NCBI GenBank assembly: GCA_023397675.1
Contig: JAEWTV010000012.1
Span: 1 to 44,382, forward strand
DNA length: 44,382 bases
Source of the DNA: Bacillota bacterium
GTDB lineage: Bacteria > Bacillota > Clostridia > Acetivibrionales > JANLFN01
Reading direction: 5' to 3'
Below, piece by piece: positions 25,150 through 33,689 of this stretch (position 1 is its first letter; every line of letters begins with the position of its first letter). The notes beneath the pieces are model-generated. The model was not told where the DNA came from. It made no database searches and saw nothing but the letters and a program-made list of their open reading frames with translations. The translations under genes were made by a program, and so were the position numbers.

Positions 25150-25632
25150 ATGAATATGAACCTTGAGGTTTTACTCAGGACTTTCGGAGATTTACCTGAG
25201 ATTGTCGAAACATATTTAAAGAATATACCAGAAGTATCTCTTGATAAGGAATGTAAAGATGCGACCTGGACGATAAGGGAACACTTTTATCATATACTTA
25301 CAGTTCAGGAAATGCTGTATCAAAGGATCATTAAAATAAAGGATGAGCAGAATCCTATTATAACACCGTATTTTCCCGAAAATGAAAAGAATGTTGCAGA
25401 ACTTTTCAAATCTTTGGATGAAGCCTTTCTCTATTATAAAGAAATGCGGGCCAAACAAATTTCTTTAATAAAAAGTCTGTCAGCGGAAGACTTCAGTAAA
25501 GAGGCTCAACATGGAGAGTACATAAAATATAACATACCTATAATAATCAATCATATAATCTTTCATGAATACTGGCATTTATACAGAATTGAAGAACTTT
25601 GGCTGACACGGGAGGAACTGTCTAATGTATAA
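25150..25632 (+). CDS. DinB-family metalloprotein
   Basis: A 160-residue four-helix-bundle protein. The metal-binding histidines of the DinB/YfiT superfamily are visible: TIREHFYHILTVQEML near the N-terminus and NHIIFHEYWHLYRIEEL near the C-terminus, with an EYWHLYRI ending typical of the family. Members act as metal-dependent transferases or hydrolases, some using bacillithiol or mycothiol; the substrate here is unknown. The stop overlaps the next gene by 8 nt, so translation is coupled. Likely regulated by the divergent MerR protein. Confidence 0.88.
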   Translation: MNMNLEVLLRTFGDLPEIVETYLKNIPEVSLDKECKDATWTIREHFYHILTVQEMLYQRIIKIKDEQNPIITPYFPENEKNVAELFKSLDEAFLYYKEMRAKQISLIKSLSAEDFSKEAQHGEYIKYNIPIIINHIIFHEYWHLYRIEELWLTREELSNV

Positions 25633-26683
25633 AGACGCACTGATCAGATTAGGAATCGTAGGATGTGGACATCATTCACACGAACATATGAATGCCGCTG
25701 CCCAGGTTAAGGGTATAAAAATAGTTTCTTGCTGTGATGTAGCAGAAGAAAGAGCAAGGACTTGTGCGGATAAATATAACTGTGAATCATATTATACATC
25801 TATGGATAACATGCTGGATAAAGAACATTTGGATGGAGTCATTCTTTGCACATGGCCCATGCAGCATTATGAACAGATAGAAAAATGTATTTCTGCAGGT
25901 ATTAAAAATATATTATGCGAGAAAGCACTAGTTCTTTCAGCTTCCGAAGCAGTTTCCATCTGGAACCTGGTAAAACGCAGCGGGGCGTTTCTTATGGAGG
26001 GATGCAAATACCGCCATCATCCGGCTATCAGGAAAATTGAACAGATACTTTCATATAAGGATATTGGGAAAATAGACAGTATCAGAGCTACCTTCAGCAA
26101 CTATGAACCCGAGGAGCTTCTTGAGCCCGGAGCAGAGCCTGACTGGCGTTTCAGGAAGGATTGCGGCGGCGGAGTAGCTTATGATTGGATGAGTTATCTT
26201 GTAAATGCATGCAATCACTTCAGCGGTGGAATCCCAACACGTATTTTTGCCTCCGGTAATGAAAGCAAACAATATGAAGTTATAAACCGCATCTTCGGAA
26301 TGATTGAATATGATAATGGAGTTGTCGGAATTATAGAGAGCAGCAAGGATGCAAATTTCAGTCAGGAGCTGCAAATCACATGCTCTAATGGTATTCTAAG
26401 GCTTCCAATAGCCTGGGGTATTTTTGGTGAAGTTAAGATAACACAAACACACAGGAAGGAACCCTGGGACTTCATACTCACCGATACATATCAAATTGAG
26501 GAAGCAAACGCCTTTGCCCTACAGTTGAATAATTTTGCACAGGTTATAAAAGGTAATGAACTACCCGTAATACCTGCTGAAGAATCTATAGTGAACGCTC
26601 TTACCATTGATGGACTGGTTAAGAGTATGGTTGAAAAAACAATTGTCTCAATAGAAAATGATGTTAAAAACATCCTCTTTTAG
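25625..26683 (+). CDS. Gfo/Idh/MocA family oxidoreductase
   Basis: A 352-residue NAD(P)-dependent sugar-type oxidoreductase. The Rossmann nucleotide-binding loop is LGIVGCGHHSHEHMNAA, the conserved NILCEKAL motif carries the Glu-Lys pair, and EGCKYRHHPAIRKI marks the start of the C-terminal domain. RKDCGGGVAYDWMSYLVNAC follows. The family oxidises or reduces hydroxyl groups of sugars, inositols and related compounds; the substrate is not inferable. It is translated in an 8-nt overlap with the DinB gene, with GGGAGGAA as ribosome binding site. A strong terminator follows. Confidence 0.9.
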   Translation: MYKDALIRLGIVGCGHHSHEHMNAAAQVKGIKIVSCCDVAEERARTCADKYNCESYYTSMDNMLDKEHLDGVILCTWPMQHYEQIEKCISAGIKNILCEKALVLSASEAVSIWNLVKRSGAFLMEGCKYRHHPAIRKIEQILSYKDIGKIDSIRATFSNYEPEELLEPGAEPDWRFRKDCGGGVAYDWMSYLVNACNHFSGGIPTRIFASGNESKQYEVINRIFGMIEYDNGVVGIIESSKDANFSQELQITCSNGILRLPIAWGIFGEVKITQTHRKEPWDFILTDTYQIEEANAFALQLNNFAQVIKGNELPVIPAEESIVNALTIDGLVKSMVEKTIVSIENDVKNILF

Positions 26684-26688
26684 GATAA

Positions 26689-26721
26689 AAAAATGGCTGC
26701 ATCATTGATGCAGCCATTTTT
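26689..26721. terminator. Bidirectional terminator
   Basis: Stem AAAAATGGCTGCATC / GATGCAGCCATTTTT with a 3-nt loop, between convergent oxidoreductase and GH3 genes. Confidence 0.85.
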
Positions 26722-26730
26722 GTTTCTTTC

Positions 26731-28632
26731 TTAGTTTTTCATTTTCAAACCGAATCCGTATGGGAACAATGGCTCTTTTCCGCCCATATTATCTACATTT
26801 ATCGGTATTTGATCAAGACTCTTGGGCCAGGTAAAGGATAACTTACCTTTAAAATCCTTATCTCCATAAAGCACATCTGCAACCGCCGCACCTTCTGTTC
26901 CAGGCAGCCATGCAGCTACAAAAGCATCCCAACTGTTGATTTCATCAGTAACTATTCTCGGTCTTCCCGATACAAGTATTGTAACTACCGGAAGCCCTGT
27001 TGCCTTAGCTTCTTCAATAGCTTTTTTATTATCCGGAAGAGCCATACCTTTATAGAGGTCAAGTGATTTATCATCACCTTCGTATTCTGCATAAGGCTTC
27101 TCACCTATAACAACAACAGCTACATCAGCATTTTTAGCCTGTTTGGGATCTGTTATTATTGTACCGCCGTTTTCCTTGGCTATCTTCTGAAAACCTTCCA
27201 GAATGGTAGTGCCCTGCATCCACTTGCCGCCTTTATCAGCGCTGCCCTGCCAGCTTCTTGTCCAGCCGCCGCACTGTATTCCTACATTGTTTGCTGCAGG
27301 TCCGGTAACGAAAATCTTTGCATTTTTCTTTAAAGGTAAAACATTTTTATTGTTTTTAAGTAGTACCAGAGATTCCTGAACGGCTTTCTGTGCAACCTGG
27401 CGGTTCTTATCTTCCCCGAAATTCTTCGCTGCCAGTGACTGGTCACCAATTGGATTTTCAAAAAGACCCATTTCAAATTTTACCTTAAGTATTCTGCTTA
27501 CAGCGTCATCAAGCCTTTCATTCGTGACCTTCCCGTCATTAACCGCTTTTTTAAGGATTTCAATACATTGCTTCCAGTGCTGCGGTTCCATGAACATATC
27601 TACGCCCGCATTAAAGCTTGAAATAAGCTGTTCTGCGATGTTTGAACCCTTAAGCTGGTGGATTGCTTCATAGTCTGAAACCACAAATCCCTTGAAACCA
27701 AGCTCACCTTTAAGTACATCCTGTACAAGTGTTTTATTTTCATGCATTTTCAGCCCGTTCCAACTGCTGAAGGATACCATTATGGTTTTTACTCCTGCCT
27801 CAATGTCCTTCTTATATGCAGCAAGATGTATATTACGCAGCTCATCCTCGCTGATTTTTGCATTGCCCTGATCAACAAAATACTTGGTATTTGCTGAGCC
27901 GGCAATTGTTCCACCGTCTGCAAGGAAGTGCTTTGAACATGCTGCAACCTTGTAGTTTTCCTGCATTGCCTTTATATATGGAACAGAAAGACTACTGACT
28001 ATATCAGGGGTTTCGCTGTAACTCTCGTAACTTCTCCCCCATCTTTCATCTCTTGAAACTGCTATACAGGGAGCAAAGTTCCAATTTATACCGCTTGTTA
28101 ACAGTTCCTGAGCTGTTACATTCCCTATTTCAGTCATAAGCTCAGGGTCATTAGCCGCCCCAAGTCCTATATTATGAGGAAAAACAACTGCTCCGTTTAT
28201 AGTATTATGCCCATGCACTGCATCGATTCCATAAATAATGGGTATTCCAAGCCTAGTTGACTTGGCTGCATCCTGATAGCCATTCATCATATTCAGCCAT
28301 TCATCCTTGGTTCCCTGTCCGGGGTGGGATCCACCTCCGCTTAATACAGACCCAAGGTAGTACTTTTTTACATCTGCAGGGTTAAGGTTATCTCTCCCTG
28401 CCTGCATAAGCTGACCAACCTTTTCATCAACTGTCATCTTACCTAAAAGCTCTTTAACCCTGTCGTCCACAGAAACAGTCTGACTGACTGTTGTTGTAGC
28501 TGCTGCTGTACTTACGGCAGGCTGCGTGCTGGTTTTAGCCTTGGTGCTATCAGTACTTTGGCACCCAGCCAACATAGAAATAATCATGATGCACACAATA
28601 AGCTTTGACATAGCACTTTTTACTTTCTTCAT
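26731..28632 (-). CDS. GH3 beta-glucosidase / exo-beta-glucanase lipoprotein, copy 2
   Basis: A 633-residue paralogue of the gene at 3313-5220, with the same lipoprotein signal (MLAGC, Cys24), Ser/Thr-rich linker, KHFLADGGT, GFVVSDYEA (nucleophile Asp320), CGGWTRSWQG and C-terminal FPYGFGLKMKN. Very few gaps separate the copies, and the first 20 residues differ at one position only. Differences cluster in the linker, at residues 78-120 and near the active-site loops (Lys/Arg and Ser/Ala changes), so their specificities could have diverged slightly. This copy keeps the intact divergent PilZ gene upstream and is probably the ancestral locus. Expected role: surface release of glucose from beta-glucan oligosaccharides. 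Confidence 0.92.
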   Translation of the reverse strand: MKKVKSAMSKLIVCIMIISMLAGCQSTDSTKAKTSTQPAVSTAAATTTVSQTVSVDDRVKELLGKMTVDEKVGQLMQAGRDNLNPADVKKYYLGSVLSGGGSHPGQGTKDEWLNMMNGYQDAAKSTRLGIPIIYGIDAVHGHNTINGAVVFPHNIGLGAANDPELMTEIGNVTAQELLTSGINWNFAPCIAVSRDERWGRSYESYSETPDIVSSLSVPYIKAMQENYKVAACSKHFLADGGTIAGSANTKYFVDQGNAKISEDELRNIHLAAYKKDIEAGVKTIMVSFSSWNGLKMHENKTLVQDVLKGELGFKGFVVSDYEAIHQLKGSNIAEQLISSFNAGVDMFMEPQHWKQCIEILKKAVNDGKVTNERLDDAVSRILKVKFEMGLFENPIGDQSLAAKNFGEDKNRQVAQKAVQESLVLLKNNKNVLPLKKNAKIFVTGPAANNVGIQCGGWTRSWQGSADKGGKWMQGTTILEGFQKIAKENGGTIITDPKQAKNADVAVVVIGEKPYAEYEGDDKSLDLYKGMALPDNKKAIEEAKATGLPVVTILVSGRPRIVTDEINSWDAFVAAWLPGTEGAAVADVLYGDKDFKGKLSFTWPKSLDQIPINVDNMGGKEPLFPYGFGLKMKN

Positions 28633-28868
28633 AAATTCACCCTTTTCAAATAAGTTAATTTAAGTACGTATCATTTCCGATATTTTATATATGATATAAT
28701 TTTACTATACAAGAGTATAAAGTAAATGTAATATATTAAACTACTGCAAAGCAAGAATATACACTATTAAACCAATTTAATGAGTGGACTTATAAAACAA
28801 AAAAATATATAATAACTTATAACAAAATCTGAGTGAAATATGCATAATTTGACACGGAGAATTCACTT
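28633..28868. promoter_or_regulatory. Divergent GH3 / PilZ promoter region (copy 2)
   Basis: The parent of the duplicated spacer at 5221-5454. The segment AATTTAAGTACGTAT followed by TTTCCGATATTTTATA is retained in both copies; CCGATAT on the plus strand resembles a sigma-D -10 element, but the -35 spacing is wrong for a confident call. CGGAG serves as the PilZ ribosome binding site. Confidence 0.5.
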
Positions 28869-29588
28869 ATGAATATGAACGAAATAAAAATAGGGACACG
28901 GCTTGAACTAGAACTTATAAACGGACTAGGGGAAAAAATAGGACAAACATATATAAGCCAGATTATAGATATCAAGGGAGATAAGATTGTCATCGCTGCA
29001 CCCATTCACGAGTCACGTGTACTTTTTATTCCTATTGGTTCCAAAGCAAGAATGTATTTTTTTCACAATAAATTTGGACTGCTCAGTTTAGAGATAAAAC
29101 TTGATTCAAAAGAAACAGTGGATAATATTCAATGTATACTTGCTCATGCCGAGGGGCCTATTGAAAAAATCCAGAGGCGTAAATACTACCGTCTTGACTG
29201 CAACCTTCCTGTTAACTACCGCGTTTGCGGAGAGGATGAAACCCCGGAGTCCCTTGCTTCTGAAATAAGAAAACCTATCGAAAAAGCTTTACTTGATAGT
29301 GACTTTAAAAAGGGCCTTAGCAAAAACTTAAGCGGATCAGGCTTATGTATTGTTATTGAAGAAAAAATAAGCAAGGATTCAATGCTGGAAGTAATCGTTT
29401 GGATGGATGAAACCACTTATATAAGAATGGTTTGCGGGATTATGCGAATTTCAGAGTTAATAACGCCAAGGGATAAAAAATATGAAACCGGTCTGCACAT
29501 TGCCAATATAACCGAAAGAGGGCAAAATATTATAATTAAATATGTATTTGACAAGCAAAAAGAAATTTTAAAAAGACAAACAATGTAA
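28869..29588 (+). CDS. PilZ-domain flagellar brake protein (YcgR-like)
   Basis: A 239-residue protein. The N-terminal YcgR-type domain (YcgR_2) spans about residues 1-95. The PilZ domain follows, with the c-di-GMP binding motif RRKYYRLDCNLPVNYRV (R-x3-R in the form QRRKYYR) and SGSGLCIVIEEK corresponding to the (D/N)xSxxG segment, here Asn-Leu-Ser-Gly-Ser-Gly. It should bind c-di-GMP and slow flagellar rotation or reversals. With the two cyclases in the window it gives a local c-di-GMP source-and-receptor set. Its first 20 or so codons are duplicated as a remnant at 5455-5520. Confidence 0.9.
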   Translation: MNMNEIKIGTRLELELINGLGEKIGQTYISQIIDIKGDKIVIAAPIHESRVLFIPIGSKARMYFFHNKFGLLSLEIKLDSKETVDNIQCILAHAEGPIEKIQRRKYYRLDCNLPVNYRVCGEDETPESLASEIRKPIEKALLDSDFKKGLSKNLSGSGLCIVIEEKISKDSMLEVIVWMDETTYIRMVCGIMRISELITPRDKKYETGLHIANITERGQNIIIKYVFDKQKEILKRQTM

Positions 29589-29603
29589 GCTTGATTAAAA
29601 ACA

Positions 29604-29630
29604 AAGGCCTGCCAAAATTTGGCAAGCCTT
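29604..29630. terminator. Bidirectional terminator
   Basis: Stem AAAGGC-C-TGCCAAA with its complement (one mismatch) between the convergent PilZ and DUF1292 genes. On the minus strand it is followed by TTTGTTTTT. Confidence 0.75.
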
Positions 29631-29643
29631 TTATATGTTCTAG

Positions 29644-29940
29644 TTATTCTTCATCTTCGTCGGATTCTTCTTCAACCCTTTTAGTGAACTCTTCGAAAAC
29701 CTCATTGAGTTCTTCTTCGTCCTCAATAGTAACAAAGGAGTCCTCTCCGTTTTCACCGTGTTCTATTTTGAAAATAACCACTTCATCAATATCCTCTTCC
29801 GATGCTTCTTCATCTTCCTCAAGCGGAAGCATAACAACGTATTCGTTGTCATTCATTTCGATGGTATCTATAAGTTCAAATTCTACCTCTTCTCCATCCT
29901 CATCAACCAGAACAATAATATCGTCCCTATCTTCAGTCAT
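29644..29940 (-). CDS. DUF1292 family protein (YrzB-like)
   Basis: A 98-residue, extremely acidic protein starting MTEDRDDIIVLVDEDGEEVE. The ATG at 29940 is chosen because GGGAGGG lies 9 nt upstream. The I-x-L-x-DEDG-x-E-x-F-E-L pattern, the NEYVVMLPLEEDEE segment and the length are characteristic of DUF1292. The family stands next to ruvX and UPF0297/ireB in most Firmicutes. Function unknown; probably interacts with nucleic-acid enzymes or kinases, but this is inferred from the neighbourhood only. Confidence 0.88.
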   Translation of the reverse strand: MTEDRDDIIVLVDEDGEEVEFELIDTIEMNDNEYVVMLPLEEDEEASEEDIDEVVIFKIEHGENGEDSFVTIEDEEELNEVFEEFTKRVEEESDEDEE

Positions 29941-30089
29941 TTTTACAAACCCTCCCATTTACTTTTATGAGTATTAATTATATCACACATTTGTTAAAAA
30001 TCCCAATATATTAATGTCTAAATAATATTTTACATTGAAAGTTATTATAAGGCGTAAAATACTTATATATTATTTTATATCTTAAAAAG

Positions 30090-30503
30090 CTATTTTATAC
30101 TATCAAGGTAACCCTGCAATATATAAACTGCAGCAATTTTATCCACAAGTCCCTTCTTCTTTGAGGTTTTTGTCCCGAGTTCGTGCATTGTTCTGTTAGC
30201 TGCCACTGTAGTAAGCCTTTCATCCCATTTTATTATTGAAAGACCAGTTTGCTGTTCAAGAGTTTTTATAAACTCCTCGGTTTTTTCACCACGAGGTCCT
30301 ATCGTTCCGTTCATATTCTTTGGCATACCTACAACAACTTTTTCTACCTTGTATTCTTCAATCACCTTTAATATTTCCGCTAATGCCGCTTTAAAGCCGT
30401 TTTTCAAACTAACGGTTGTAATACCCTGGGCAGTCCAGCCGAACGGATCACTTACGGCAAGTCCTATTCTGCTGTCTCCATAATCGATTCCGAGTATGCG
30501 CAT
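30090..30503 (-). CDS. ruvX: Putative Holliday junction resolvase RuvX (YqgF)
   Basis: A 137-residue protein of normal length. The RNase H-like fold begins MRILGIDYGDSRIGLAVSDP, with the catalytic Asp of the GIDYG motif. VVVGMPKNMNGTIGPRG and IIKWDERLTTVAANR follow, with another acidic residue, and the family's C-terminal KKKGLVDKIAAVYILQGYL. RuvX/YqgF resolves Holliday junctions in vitro and is required for 16S rRNA 5' maturation in E. coli. It lies 12 bp after the aldo/keto reductase gene. In many Firmicutes it directly follows UPF0297 (ireB). Confidence 0.93.
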   Translation of the reverse strand: MRILGIDYGDSRIGLAVSDPFGWTAQGITTVSLKNGFKAALAEILKVIEEYKVEKVVVGMPKNMNGTIGPRGEKTEEFIKTLEQQTGLSIIKWDERLTTVAANRTMHELGTKTSKKKGLVDKIAAVYILQGYLDSIK

Positions 30504-30514
30504 AATTTCTCCTG

Positions 30515-31462
30515 TTAACTAATTTTTATTGCAAAGCACGGACAAACACTTCCGCAGTATCCACATAAAACGCATTTATCCTGTTTTACAGCAGCTTTAC
30601 TATTATTAAGATATAACGCATTTTGTCCACACCTTTCAACACACCTGCCACAGCCCTCACACCAATCATTTATACAAAGTTTTCTGTTCATACGGCTTAG
30701 AACATTTTCAATCTCTTCAGTAGTACTCAAACCACAAATGGTGTTAACGTTTTTAATTACTTCTTCCTCAGTCTGCATCCCCATTGCAACGGAATGCAAA
30801 TAAGGAAACGAAAGTACAAATTCCATACACTTGTTATATGATTTTAAAAGGTTTCCGCCTCCGAGAGGCTTCATTCCGTAAATTCCTTTTCCATCTTCAT
30901 GGGCCAGCTTTATTGCTGCCAGCATTTCTTCAATACTTCCGTCGCATATTCCTATTCCCGTCATGTTTACTATAGGGTGAATTACGTCAATTTCGTCCAT
31001 TCCAATGCAAGCTTTTACAGCCTGGATGTGATGTGTGGAAATTCCAACTGCCCTTATCACACCTTTTTCCTTTTGAGAAAGGTAATATTCCAGTGCTTCC
31101 CTGTGGCCCCTTAAAGTATGCTCACTTTCCTGCTCATGCAATAGGAATATGTCTATTACGTCTAAATCAAGCTCTTTTCTTGCCTTTTCAAGGCTTTCCC
31201 TAGCTCCCTCTTTTGAATAAGCATAGGATTTTGTTGCGACAACAGGCTTAAATCCGCTCATACGTATAGCTTCCCGAATGTGCGAATATGTCTCGTACAT
31301 TTCTGCAGTATCTATAAAATTAACCCCAAGCTCAAATGCCTTGCAAATAACTTCAGCGCCCCGTTTTGGGGGCAGATTTACCTGCAGAGGTCCCATAATC
31401 AAACCTCCGAAGCATAGCCTTGAAACCTCAATTCCGCTTTTGCCAAGCAACGTATATTCCAT
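30515..31462 (-). CDS. Aldo/keto reductase with C-terminal 2x[4Fe-4S] ferredoxin domain
   Basis: A 315-residue protein. The AKR barrel begins TLLGKSGIEVSRLCFGG, with FIDTAEMYETYSHI (Asp and Tyr of the catalytic tetrad), VVATKSYA (Lys) and IFLLHEQ (His). About 60 C-terminal residues form a two-cluster ferredoxin, CINDWCEGCGRCVERCGQNA and CVLCGYCGSVCPCFAI. This iron-sulphur AKR type is common in anaerobes and could pass electrons between ferredoxin and a carbonyl substrate. It sits between ireB and ruvX, genes usually adjacent, so it is an insertion into that operon. It starts about 120 bp after ireB. Confidence 0.9.
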   Translation of the reverse strand: MEYTLLGKSGIEVSRLCFGGLIMGPLQVNLPPKRGAEVICKAFELGVNFIDTAEMYETYSHIREAIRMSGFKPVVATKSYAYSKEGARESLEKARKELDLDVIDIFLLHEQESEHTLRGHREALEYYLSQKEKGVIRAVGISTHHIQAVKACIGMDEIDVIHPIVNMTGIGICDGSIEEMLAAIKLAHEDGKGIYGMKPLGGGNLLKSYNKCMEFVLSFPYLHSVAMGMQTEEEVIKNVNTICGLSTTEEIENVLSRMNRKLCINDWCEGCGRCVERCGQNALYLNNSKAAVKQDKCVLCGYCGSVCPCFAIKIS

Positions 31463-31585
31463 CTTAACGTTATCTGCTCCTATTATAAATACATATCTTA
31501 GGTTTAATCAAAATATAATCCAACAAAAATTTAAGGGCTATTAAGCCCCTAATTTTCTTGAAATATTAAAATAACTAATCATAGA

Positions 31586-31837
31586 TTATTTTTCTTCAAG
31601 ATAAAACCTGATTACCTCTTCAAGTATTTCATCCCGTTCAAGGCGCCTTATTACCGCCCTTGCGTTGTTATGGCTGGTAATATACGTAGGGTCACCTGAA
31701 AGAATATACCCAACAATCTGGTTTATCGGATTGTAACCCTTCTCCTTCAGGGATTGGTATACTGTCTCGAGAATCTCCCTTGCTTCATTAACTTTTTCCT
31801 TTTCGACGCTAAACATCATTGTCTCGTTGTTTTTCAT
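31586..31837 (-). CDS. ireB: IreB family regulatory phosphoprotein (UPF0297)
   Basis: An 83-residue protein starting MKNNETMMFSVEKEKVNEAR. The inner ATG at 31837 gives the exact family length; the longer frame would add an unrelated hydrophobic stretch. GYNPINQIVGYILSGDPTYI and SHNNARAVIRRLERDEILEE are family signatures, and conserved Thr residues near the N-terminus are expected phosphorylation sites of the PrkC/IreK kinase. In Enterococcus IreB is a negative regulator of cephalosporin resistance. It normally stands directly before ruvX and DUF1292. Confidence 0.92.
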   Translation of the reverse strand: MKNNETMMFSVEKEKVNEAREILETVYQSLKEKGYNPINQIVGYILSGDPTYITSHNNARAVIRRLERDEILEEVIRFYLEEK

Positions 31838-32020
31838 GTCAATCACACTCCCAAGAGCAAACCACAAACTATTCCTACCCAAAAAATTTATAATATAAAC
31901 AAACAATGCATTAATAATTCTGCTCTATATAATTATAGTAATATAATAGGACAATTTATGCAATATATCATAATAAAGGATAAGCCTTTATAAATATTAA
32001 ATTTTTATGACAGTCTGGGC

Positions 32021-33331
32021 TTATTCTATAATACCTGTAATGCCGTCAGCAGTTGCATCCGTCAATCTGGCAGCTGATATTTTTCCCTTAAGGGACTCAT
32101 CTGCCCTGCATAAAACCTGTATGTAATTGGCTGTCAGGCCTTCATAATACCCTTCCCTACCTTTTACCTCCTGCTCAAAAAGCACAGGCATTGTCCTACC
32201 TAAATACTGTTTATTAAATTCAAGCGAAAGCCTTTCTGACATATCAAGCAGCACCCTGCTTCTTTGTTCTTTATTTTCCGGCGTAACCTGGTCTTTATAT
32301 GATGCTGCCGGGGTACCCTTCCTTGGCGAGAATTTAAATATATGCATTTTCATAAACTTAACTTTCTCAAGGAAAGAACAGGTCTTTTGGAACTCTTCTT
32401 CTGTTTCTCCGGGAAAGCCTGTCATTACATCTGTAGTCAAAGCAACATCCTTAATATTTTCCCTCAAAAGCTTCACAACATTCATATATTCTTCAGTTGT
32501 ATACTTTCTGTTCATTCTTTTCAAGGTTTCATCACACCCGCTTTGAAGCGAAATATGGTAATGTGGGCACAGCTTATTAAGCGGCTTTATTCTTTCAACA
32601 AACTCTGGTGTAATTGTTTTAGGCTCCAGTGAACCCAGCCTTATACGTTCAATTCCTTCAATCTCATGTATTCGTTCAATCAACTCCAGAAGAGTTATAT
32701 CCTTTAGATCCCTTCCGTATGAAGCTATATGGATACCGGTAAGCACCACTTCCTTAAAACCGTTATCAGCAAGCCTTTTAACCTCATCGATAACATCCCC
32801 GGGCAGCCTGCTTCTTACCGGCCCCCTTGCATAAGGTATTATACAGTAGGCACAAAACTGACTGCAGCCTTCCTGAATTTTGAGAAAAGCTCTTGTATGC
32901 CCTTTATATTCATCAATTCTTAGTTCTTCAAAATCACGCACCTTCATTATATTTTCCACAACATTTATCTGGCTTTTACCCGCTTCTATTTCTTTAATAA
33001 ACCTGATTATTTCATTCCGGTCCTTGTTTCCTATTACAAGGTTGACCCCTGGAATTCCCGCTACCTCTTCAGGTGAAGTCTGGGCATAGCAGCCTGCAAC
33101 TATGACAATTGAATCAGCATTCTGATGCTTGGCTTTTCTTATTGCTTGCCTGCTTTTCCTGTCACTTAAGTTTGTAACTGTGCAGGTGTTAATAACATAA
33201 ACATCAGCTGTTTCATCAAAGCCGACAACCTTATAGCCTTCTTTTTCAAAAATGCTCAACATTGCTTCAGTATCATATTGATTAACCTTACAGCCAAGGG
33301 TATAGAAGGCTACGGTTTTAACGTTATCCAA
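32021..33331 (-). CDS. mtaB: tRNA t6A37 methylthiotransferase MtaB (YqeV)
   Basis: A 436-residue methylthiotransferase. The UPF0004 domain begins VAFYTLGCKVNQYDTEAM with its first cluster cysteine, and further cysteines lie in VINTCTVTN and VAGCYAQ. The radical SAM motif is EGCSQFCAYCIIPYARGPVR (C-x3-C-x2-C), and a TRAM domain forms the last 70 or so residues. The VNQYDTEAM motif and NTCTVTN-SDRKSRQ segment mark the MtaB group rather than MiaB or RimO. It converts t6A to ms2t6A at position 37 of ANN-decoding tRNAs. A TTG start at 33331 is proposed; the frame is open to 33349, but GGAGG (33344-33348) overlaps that start and lies 12 nt before 33331. Confidence 0.93.
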   Translation of the reverse strand: MDNVKTVAFYTLGCKVNQYDTEAMLSIFEKEGYKVVGFDETADVYVINTCTVTNLSDRKSRQAIRKAKHQNADSIVIVAGCYAQTSPEEVAGIPGVNLVIGNKDRNEIIRFIKEIEAGKSQINVVENIMKVRDFEELRIDEYKGHTRAFLKIQEGCSQFCAYCIIPYARGPVRSRLPGDVIDEVKRLADNGFKEVVLTGIHIASYGRDLKDITLLELIERIHEIEGIERIRLGSLEPKTITPEFVERIKPLNKLCPHYHISLQSGCDETLKRMNRKYTTEEYMNVVKLLRENIKDVALTTDVMTGFPGETEEEFQKTCSFLEKVKFMKMHIFKFSPRKGTPAASYKDQVTPENKEQRSRVLLDMSERLSLEFNKQYLGRTMPVLFEQEVKGREGYYEGLTANYIQVLCRADESLKGKISAARLTDATADGITGIIE

Positions 33332-33689
33332 AAGCTTCGGCACCTCCAAATTTACTGCATTACCTATAAATTCATTATTCCCGTTTTTATGGTTTTAAAT
33401 TAACTCCTTAAACAATAGCAAATTTATGTAGCATATTCAATAATTAATTATCTTAAATAGTGTATCACCAGGAAAGACTAACGCAACATATATAGTTTTT
33501 ATGTAAAAGTTTGTGAGTAATCAATAAACTATCCAAGCATATAAACAAGCAATTTATATGCAATTTAACCAAATTTGAAGAAAATGTTTTTAACAATATC
33601 GTAATTGACTATAAAATGCAAACACGGTAATATATGAATAGGAATATAATTCTTAGGAATTATTAATATATTTTAAGGGGGCGTTTGTA
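33332..33689. other. AT-rich intergenic region
   Basis: About 350 bp between mtaB (minus) and the HPr-like gene (plus). It contains the clear sigma-A promoter annotated at 33605-33633. I see no other structure, no small open frame with a ribosome binding site and no repeat. Confidence 0.5.
33605..33633 (+). promoter_or_regulatory. Sigma-A promoter of the HPr-like gene
   Basis: TTGACT (33605-33610), 17-bp spacer, TAATAT (33628-33633), about 57 bp upstream of the start codon. Confidence 0.65.

Noticed and set aside
28660..28690. Sigma-D (flagellar) promoter for the PilZ gene
   Set aside because: CCGATAT resembles a -10 element, but no TAAA box lies at the right distance.
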